Shown: positions 6,380 through 9,857 of the stretch, in pieces
Layout of the letters: each line of letters begins with the position of its first letter
Numbering within the stretch: position 1 is the stretch's first letter
Notes under the pieces: model-generated
Told to the model about the DNA's origin: nothing
Database searches by the model: none
Seen by the model: only the letters and a program-made list of their open reading frames with translations
Position numbers and translations under genes: made by a program
Origin: an uncultured Kiritimatiellota bacterium
Lineage (GTDB): Bacteria; Verrucomicrobiota; Kiritimatiellia; RFP12; UBA1067
Direction: 5' to 3'
NCBI GenBank assembly: GCA_934667295.1
Contig: CAKULR010000052.1
Location: 1 to 9,857, forward strand
DNA: 9,857 bases

Positions 6380-6408
6380 ATTATATCAGAACTCGCGCCC
6401 ACGGACAA
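6380..6408 (-). promoter_or_regulatory. Strong sigma-70-type promoter for the ATPase-nhaC-trhA unit
   Basis: On the minus strand TTGTCC (6408-6403) and a perfect TATAAT (6385-6380) are 17 bases apart. Transcription would start near 6373, about 24 bases before the ATPase start codon. The element sits in the 84-base gap after rsmE, a notably AT-rich patch in GC-rich surroundings. I see no terminator for rsmE in that gap. Confidence 0.85.
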
Positions 6409-6433
6409 CTCCCGCAACCATCCTTGTGGCCCC

Positions 6434-7162
6434 TCAGCCCCGCGTACACGCCGCCGCGAGGACGGAGAGGCCGAAGACCGCCGCCGTCTCGGCGCGGAGG
6501 ATCGTCGGGCCGAACGACGTCGGGACGGCGCGCTCCAGGAGCGCGGCCAGTTCGGCGGGCGTGAAGTCCCCCTCCGGCCCCACGAAGAGCCCGAGGGAAC
6601 GGGCGGACGGCACTTCGCACAGCACGGCCGCCAGCAGCGGCGGCGGGGGCGGGTTCGTCAGCGCCCCCGCGAACACGCGCCCGCACGTCTCCACGAGGTC
6701 GAGCGCAACGGGGAAGTCAACCGCCTCCAGCACCTCCGGCAGCCCCACGGCATCGCTCTGGCGCGCCGCGTCCTCCGCGATCCGCCGCCACCGTTCCGCC
6801 TTCGCGGCGCGCTCGCCCGGCGCAAGGCGCACGATGCAGCGGTCCGAGATTACGGGGACGATCCGCGCGACGCCCAGCTCCACCGCCTTCTCGATCGTCC
6901 AGTCCCAGCGCGACCCCTTCGTCACGCAGGCGAAGAGCGTCAGCGGGAACGGACGCGCCCCGGCGCAGACGGGCGGCAGCGGCGCGTCCAGCACGCCCTG
7001 CGCCGCGTTCCAACGGTAGCGCCGCGTACGGCCGTACCCGTCGAAGAGCTCGATTTCCTCGCCGGGCTTCGGACGCAGCACCTTCAGGTGGCGCGCGGCG
7101 TCGCGCGGGAGGTCGACGACATCCCGCTCCAGCGCCTCCGCGTGTACGAGCAACCGATGCAT
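6434..7162 (-). CDS. rsmE: 16S rRNA (uracil-1498-N3)-methyltransferase RsmE
   Basis: A 242-residue SPOUT-class methyltransferase that methylates N3 of U1498 in 16S rRNA using S-adenosylmethionine. It has the N-terminal PUA-like RNA-binding part (about 1-65, with HLKVLRPKPGEEIELFDG) and the C-terminal knotted SPOUT domain. Key motifs are VTKGSRWDWTIEKAVELGV (80-98), RWRRIAEDAARQS (124-136), FVGPEGDFTPAE (193-204) and ILRAETAAVFGL (221-232). Many homologues have GPEGGF and LRTETA; the Asp and Ala seen here are conservative variants in the cofactor loop region. A proline run (171-175) lies in a linker. It follows dnaJ by 37 bases with a modest GGGGA site and is probably the third gene of the grpE transcript. 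Length is normal for the family. Confidence 0.95.
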   Translation of the reverse strand: MHRLLVHAEALERDVVDLPRDAARHLKVLRPKPGEEIELFDGYGRTRRYRWNAAQGVLDAPLPPVCAGARPFPLTLFACVTKGSRWDWTIEKAVELGVARIVPVISDRCIVRLAPGERAAKAERWRRIAEDAARQSDAVGLPEVLEAVDFPVALDLVETCGRVFAGALTNPPPPPLLAAVLCEVPSARSLGLFVGPEGDFTPAELAALLERAVPTSFGPTILRAETAAVFGLSVLAAACTRG

Positions 7163-7199
7163 GGCAGATTTCCCCGGCGACGCCGCACGCGCCCGTCCG

Positions 7200-8387
7200 C
7201 TACTTCCGCAGCTTGTCGCGGTGCTGGTAGAAGACCTTCATCTTCGACCCGAAGCTCTGCGCCTCGGGGAAGTTGGACGGATCCAGCGCTTTCGCAAGGT
7301 CCTCCAGCTGGCCGCGCTGCCGTCCCGTGAGGCGCGTGGGCACCTCGATGACGATGCGCGCGACGAGATCGCCCGGGCTTCCCCCGCGCAGGTCCGGGAC
7401 GCCCTTGCCGCGCAGACGGAACAGCTTGCCGTTCGGCGTGCCGGAGGGCAGCTTCAACGTCGCGATGCCGTCCGGCGTCGGCACCTCCACCTCGCCGCCG
7501 AGGGCCGCGAGGACGGGCGAGACGGGCACGGCGACCGCAAGGTCCAGGTCCTCCCGCTCGAAGATGTCGCTCGGCCGCACGCGCAGGACGACGAAGAGGT
7601 CGCCCGGCTCGCCGCCGCGCAGACCGCCCGCGCCCTTGCCGCTCAGGCGCAGGCGCGACCCCGTGTCCACCCCGCGCGGAATGCGCAGCTGGATCTCGCG
7701 CGGCACCCGCACCTGGCCCGAACCCCGGCACTTCGCGCAGGGCCGCTCGACCACCGAGCCGGAGCCCCCGCAGCGCGGACACGTCTGGCGCACCTGGAAG
7801 AACCCGCCGCCCTGGATGACCTGCCCGTGTCCGCCGCACGTCGGGCACGTCACGCGCTTCGCCCCCTGCGCCGCGCCGGAGCCGTGGCAGTCCGGGCACT
7901 GGTCCGGCACCGTCAGCCGCAGCGTGCGCTCGCTTCCGAAGATCGCCTCGTCGAAGTCGATCTCCAGCTCCATCGACATGTCGTCGCCGCGCTGGGGCGC
8001 GTTGGCGTCGGGACGGCGGCGGCGCCCGCCGCCGAACATCCCGCCGAACATGTCCCCGAACGCGCCGCCCCCGCCGCCGAACAGCGACTCGAAGATGTCG
8101 CTGAAGTCGGCGCCGTGCGAGAAGTCGCGGCTGAAGTCGAAGCCGCCGGGGCCGAAGTTCACGCCCTGGTGGCCGAACTGGTCGTAGCGCTGGCGCTTCT
8201 CGGGGTTCGACAGCACCTCATACGCCTCGGAGGCCTCCTGGAACTTCGCCTTCGCCTCGGGGTTGTCCGGATTGCGGTCCGGATGCCACTTCATCGCGAG
8301 CTTGCGGTACGCGCTCTTGATCTGGTCGGCGCTGGCGTCCTTCGGAACCCCCAGCACCTCGTAGTAGTCTCTCTTCTGCTCCGCCAT
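7200..8387 (-). CDS. dnaJ: Chaperone protein DnaJ (class I Hsp40)
   Basis: A 395-residue co-chaperone that delivers unfolded clients to DnaK and stimulates its ATPase. Domains in order: J domain (about 6-70) with the essential HPD at 35-37; Gly/Phe-rich region (about 71-120); a basic RRRR stretch (122-125); a zinc-binding domain with four CxxCxGxG repeats at 164-171, 181-188, 203-210 and 217-224; two beta-rich client-binding domains; and the C-terminal dimerisation segment. All four zinc motifs are complete, so this is a type I protein and not a CbpA-like paralogue. The ATG lies one base after the grpE stop, with AAGGGGG (8400-8394) inside the end of grpE, pointing to translational coupling. 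dnaK is not in the window. Confidence 0.98.
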   Translation of the reverse strand: MAEQKRDYYEVLGVPKDASADQIKSAYRKLAMKWHPDRNPDNPEAKAKFQEASEAYEVLSNPEKRQRYDQFGHQGVNFGPGGFDFSRDFSHGADFSDIFESLFGGGGGAFGDMFGGMFGGGRRRRPDANAPQRGDDMSMELEIDFDEAIFGSERTLRLTVPDQCPDCHGSGAAQGAKRVTCPTCGGHGQVIQGGGFFQVRQTCPRCGGSGSVVERPCAKCRGSGQVRVPREIQLRIPRGVDTGSRLRLSGKGAGGLRGGEPGDLFVVLRVRPSDIFEREDLDLAVAVPVSPVLAALGGEVEVPTPDGIATLKLPSGTPNGKLFRLRGKGVPDLRGGSPGDLVARIVIEVPTRLTGRQRGQLEDLAKALDPSNFPEAQSFGSKMKVFYQHRDKLRK

Positions 8388-8388
8388 C

Positions 8389-9048
8389 TTACGCCCCCTT
8401 GCCCTTGCTCACCACCACCTTGGCGGGACGCAGGGACTTGCCGTGCAGCAGCCATCCGCGCTGCACCTCGTTCATCACGATGCCCTCCTCCACGTCCTCG
8501 GACGGCAGCGACGTCAGCGCCTCGTGGTAGTTCGTGTCGAACGGCTCGCCGACCGAGTCGAGCGGCGTCGCGCCGTGGTCGGCCAGCGTCTTCAGGAGGC
8601 CGTCGTAGACGAGCTGCACGCCCTTCACGAACGGATCGTCCGCCCGGTCCTTCGCGCCCTCCAGCGCGCGGGCGAGGTTGTCCACCGTCGCGAGCACGTC
8701 CTTGATGACGTCCTTCGCGGCGAACTTCACGAGGTCTTCGCGGTCGCGCGCCGTGCGCTTGCGGAAATTGTCGAAGTCCGCCATCGCGCGCGCATAGCGG
8801 TCCTTCCAGTCGGGCTGCCCGGGCTTCGCCTCGTCGGCGGGCTTTTCCACCTCGTCCGGCTTCGCCTCCGCCGCGTCTTCGGCCGGTGCTTCTGCCGTCT
8901 CCTTCGCGGCCTCGGCCTTCGGGTCCGCATCAGCCCCGGCTGCGGCCTCCGCCTTTTCGGCGGCGTTCTCCTCCGTCTTCGCCTCGTCCGTATTCGTGTC
9001 CGGGGCTTCCATCTGTGTTTTCTCGGTATCCATGTTCGCGTCTTCCAT
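8389..9048 (-). CDS. grpE: Nucleotide exchange factor GrpE
   Basis: A 219-residue cytoplasmic protein that releases ADP from DnaK. The first 80 residues or so are a low-complexity, Ala/Glu/Lys-rich, probably disordered tail. The long coiled-coil helix begins around 82 (YARAMADFDNFRKRTARDRE, 85-104), and the beta-wing domain carries the family signature in IVMNEVQRGWLLHGKSLRPA (190-209), with Trp199 where Tyr is common. The start is uncertain. The ATG at 9048 has no Shine-Dalgarno at normal distance, only an A-rich leader, whereas the in-frame ATG at 9033 (residue 6) has GGAAG 8 bases before it. The difference affects only the disordered tail. First gene of the grpE-dnaJ-rsmE unit. Confidence 0.97.
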   Translation of the reverse strand: MEDANMDTEKTQMEAPDTNTDEAKTEENAAEKAEAAAGADADPKAEAAKETAEAPAEDAAEAKPDEVEKPADEAKPGQPDWKDRYARAMADFDNFRKRTARDREDLVKFAAKDVIKDVLATVDNLARALEGAKDRADDPFVKGVQLVYDGLLKTLADHGATPLDSVGEPFDTNYHEALTSLPSEDVEEGIVMNEVQRGWLLHGKSLRPAKVVVSKGKGA

Positions 9049-9092
9049 TTTTGTTCGGTTTTGTTCCTGATCCTGTTTTTGGGAGAAAGGAT

Positions 9093-9121
9093 ATTAAACC
9101 ACACCTCACCCTTTTCGTCAA
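9093..9121 (-). promoter_or_regulatory. Sigma-70-type promoter for grpE-dnaJ
   Basis: On the minus strand TTGACG (9121-9116) and TTTAAT (9098-9093) are separated by 17 bases, each matching five of six consensus positions. Initiation near 9086 gives a leader of about 38 bases. The element is in the 94-base gap after the L,D-transpeptidase stop. I looked for a CIRCE operator (TTAGCACTC-N9-GAGTGCTAA) and a sigma-32-like element in the gap and saw neither, so any heat induction would have to come from elsewhere. Confidence 0.8.
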
Positions 9122-9142
9122 TGGCATCCCGTCCGTGCGGGG

Positions 9143-9857
9143 CTATTTCTCGATGACGACGCTTGTGCCGACTTCGCACATGCTGCGGAGCTTTTCCGCG
9201 TTCCAGTTCGCGAGGCGGAAGCAGCCGTGGGACTCCGCGCGGCCGATCCGCTCGGGGAGGGGCGTGCCGTGGATGCCGTAGGTGGGCAGGGTGAGGCCGA
9301 TCCAGGACGTGCCGACCGGGTTGTTCGGCCCGGGCGGGTAGATGTAGCGCGCGATGCGTCCGCCCGGTCCCGCGCGCGGCTCGGCGTAGGTGTAGTTCGG
9401 CCGGTCGGCGAGCGTCTTCACCTGCATCTCCCCCGCCGGGGGCAACTTGCCCTTCTCCGCCGCGATCGAGCAGGGGAAGAGGCCGATCATCCGCCCCGCC
9501 GCGTCGAAGGCCGTGATTTCGAGGCGGGAGAGCGACACGCGCAGGACGCTCGCCTCGCCGTAGGGGAAGCGGCGGGACGCGCCGCGCACCGCGACGGGCG
9601 TCGTCCGGGGCAGCACGACGCGCGCGCCGACGGGCGGGTTCGGCCAGGCGAGCGCGGGGTTGAGGCGCCGCAGGAGCGTGACGGAGCAGTGTCCGCGCTC
9701 GGCGAACATCTCCTCCACCGACTGGTAGCCCATCGTGGCGAGCTGCGCCTTCGCGGCGGGCGCGGCGGGGATCTGCACGCACGCCGCCCGGTCCGCCGCC
9801 GTCACCGCCACCGTCCCGAACAGGGTCGTCTCGCCGGGGACGAGCCGCGCCTGCGCC
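9143..9857 (-). CDS. L,D-transpeptidase (YkuD domain), N-terminus beyond window
   Basis: A partial gene; 237 codons are visible and the frame stays open to the right edge. The YkuD catalytic domain is complete: GPNNPVGTSWIGL, YGIHGTPLPERIG and the active-site SHGCFRLANW, with the nucleophilic Cys at 9223-9221. These enzymes act in the periplasm or at the cell surface, making 3-3 peptidoglycan cross-links or anchoring proteins to the wall. Upstream of the domain is a segment (GYQSVEEMFAERGHCS, then LLRRLNP and VGARVVLP) that resembles the LysM-like wall-binding linker often found in this family. A GTG at 9811 could serve as a start, but the 15 codons before it continue the family-like sequence (GETTLFGTVAVTAADR). 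I therefore treat the gene as truncated by the window, probably with a signal peptide and perhaps a peptidoglycan-binding domain further right. Confidence 0.93.
   Translation of the reverse strand, partial: AQARLVPGETTLFGTVAVTAADRAACVQIPAAPAAKAQLATMGYQSVEEMFAERGHCSVTLLRRLNPALAWPNPPVGARVVLPRTTPVAVRGASRRFPYGEASVLRVSLSRLEITAFDAAGRMIGLFPCSIAAEKGKLPPAGEMQVKTLADRPNYTYAEPRAGPGGRIARYIYPPGPNNPVGTSWIGLTLPTYGIHGTPLPERIGRAESHGCFRLANWNAEKLRSMCEVGTSVVIEK

Noticed and set aside
9811..9811. GTG as the true start of the L,D-transpeptidase.
   Set aside because: The frame stays open to the window edge with sequence that fits the family upstream of it, and a secreted enzyme should begin with a signal peptide, which is missing at this position.

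Overview
This 9.86 kb window is a GC-rich bacterial chromosomal stretch in which every gene I can support lies on the minus strand, so it reads right to left. The content is housekeeping and transport: a cell-wall enzyme, chaperones, an rRNA methyltransferase, an amino-acid ABC importer, a cation/proton antiporter, a hemolysin III-type membrane protein, a sugar kinase and a serine tRNA. The lipoprotein signal, Sec signal peptide, sigma-70-type promoters and class I DnaJ all fit a Gram-negative-type bacterium. The composition and protein flavour remind me of the Verrucomicrobiota/Kiritimatiellota/Lentisphaerota side of the PVC group, but that is an impression, not a demonstration.

Layout from right to left. 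(1) The C-terminal part of an L,D-transpeptidase runs in from the right edge and ends at 9143. (2) A well-formed promoter (9093-9121) starts a grpE-dnaJ-rsmE unit; grpE and dnaJ are one base apart. (3) A second strong promoter (6380-6408) starts an ABC-importer ATPase gene, followed closely by an NhaC-type Na+/H+ antiporter with unusual extensions at both ends and a TrhA/hemolysin III gene. (4) An extended -10 promoter (2792-2800) sits right behind trhA and can start the solute-binding protein, permease and PfkB-family kinase genes. (5) A serine tRNA (GCU anticodon) has its own promoter (270-298) and a textbook intrinsic terminator (113-146), with a second long hairpin beyond it (66-104).

How the genes fit together: the ATPase, permease and lipoprotein together make a complete polar amino-acid uptake system, but nhaC and trhA separate the ATPase from the other two. 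This suggests transport genes grouped around ion and membrane homeostasis rather than one compact operon. GrpE and DnaJ are co-chaperones of DnaK, which is not in the window. RsmE follows dnaJ and probably shares its transcript.

I found no insertion sequence, CRISPR array, prophage gene or recognisable defence system, and no gene-free stretch over 300 bases. The most unusual item is the antiporter's architecture: a secreted N-terminal extension and a duplicated TerB-like C-terminal tail. I do not see a convincing undescribed multi-gene system.
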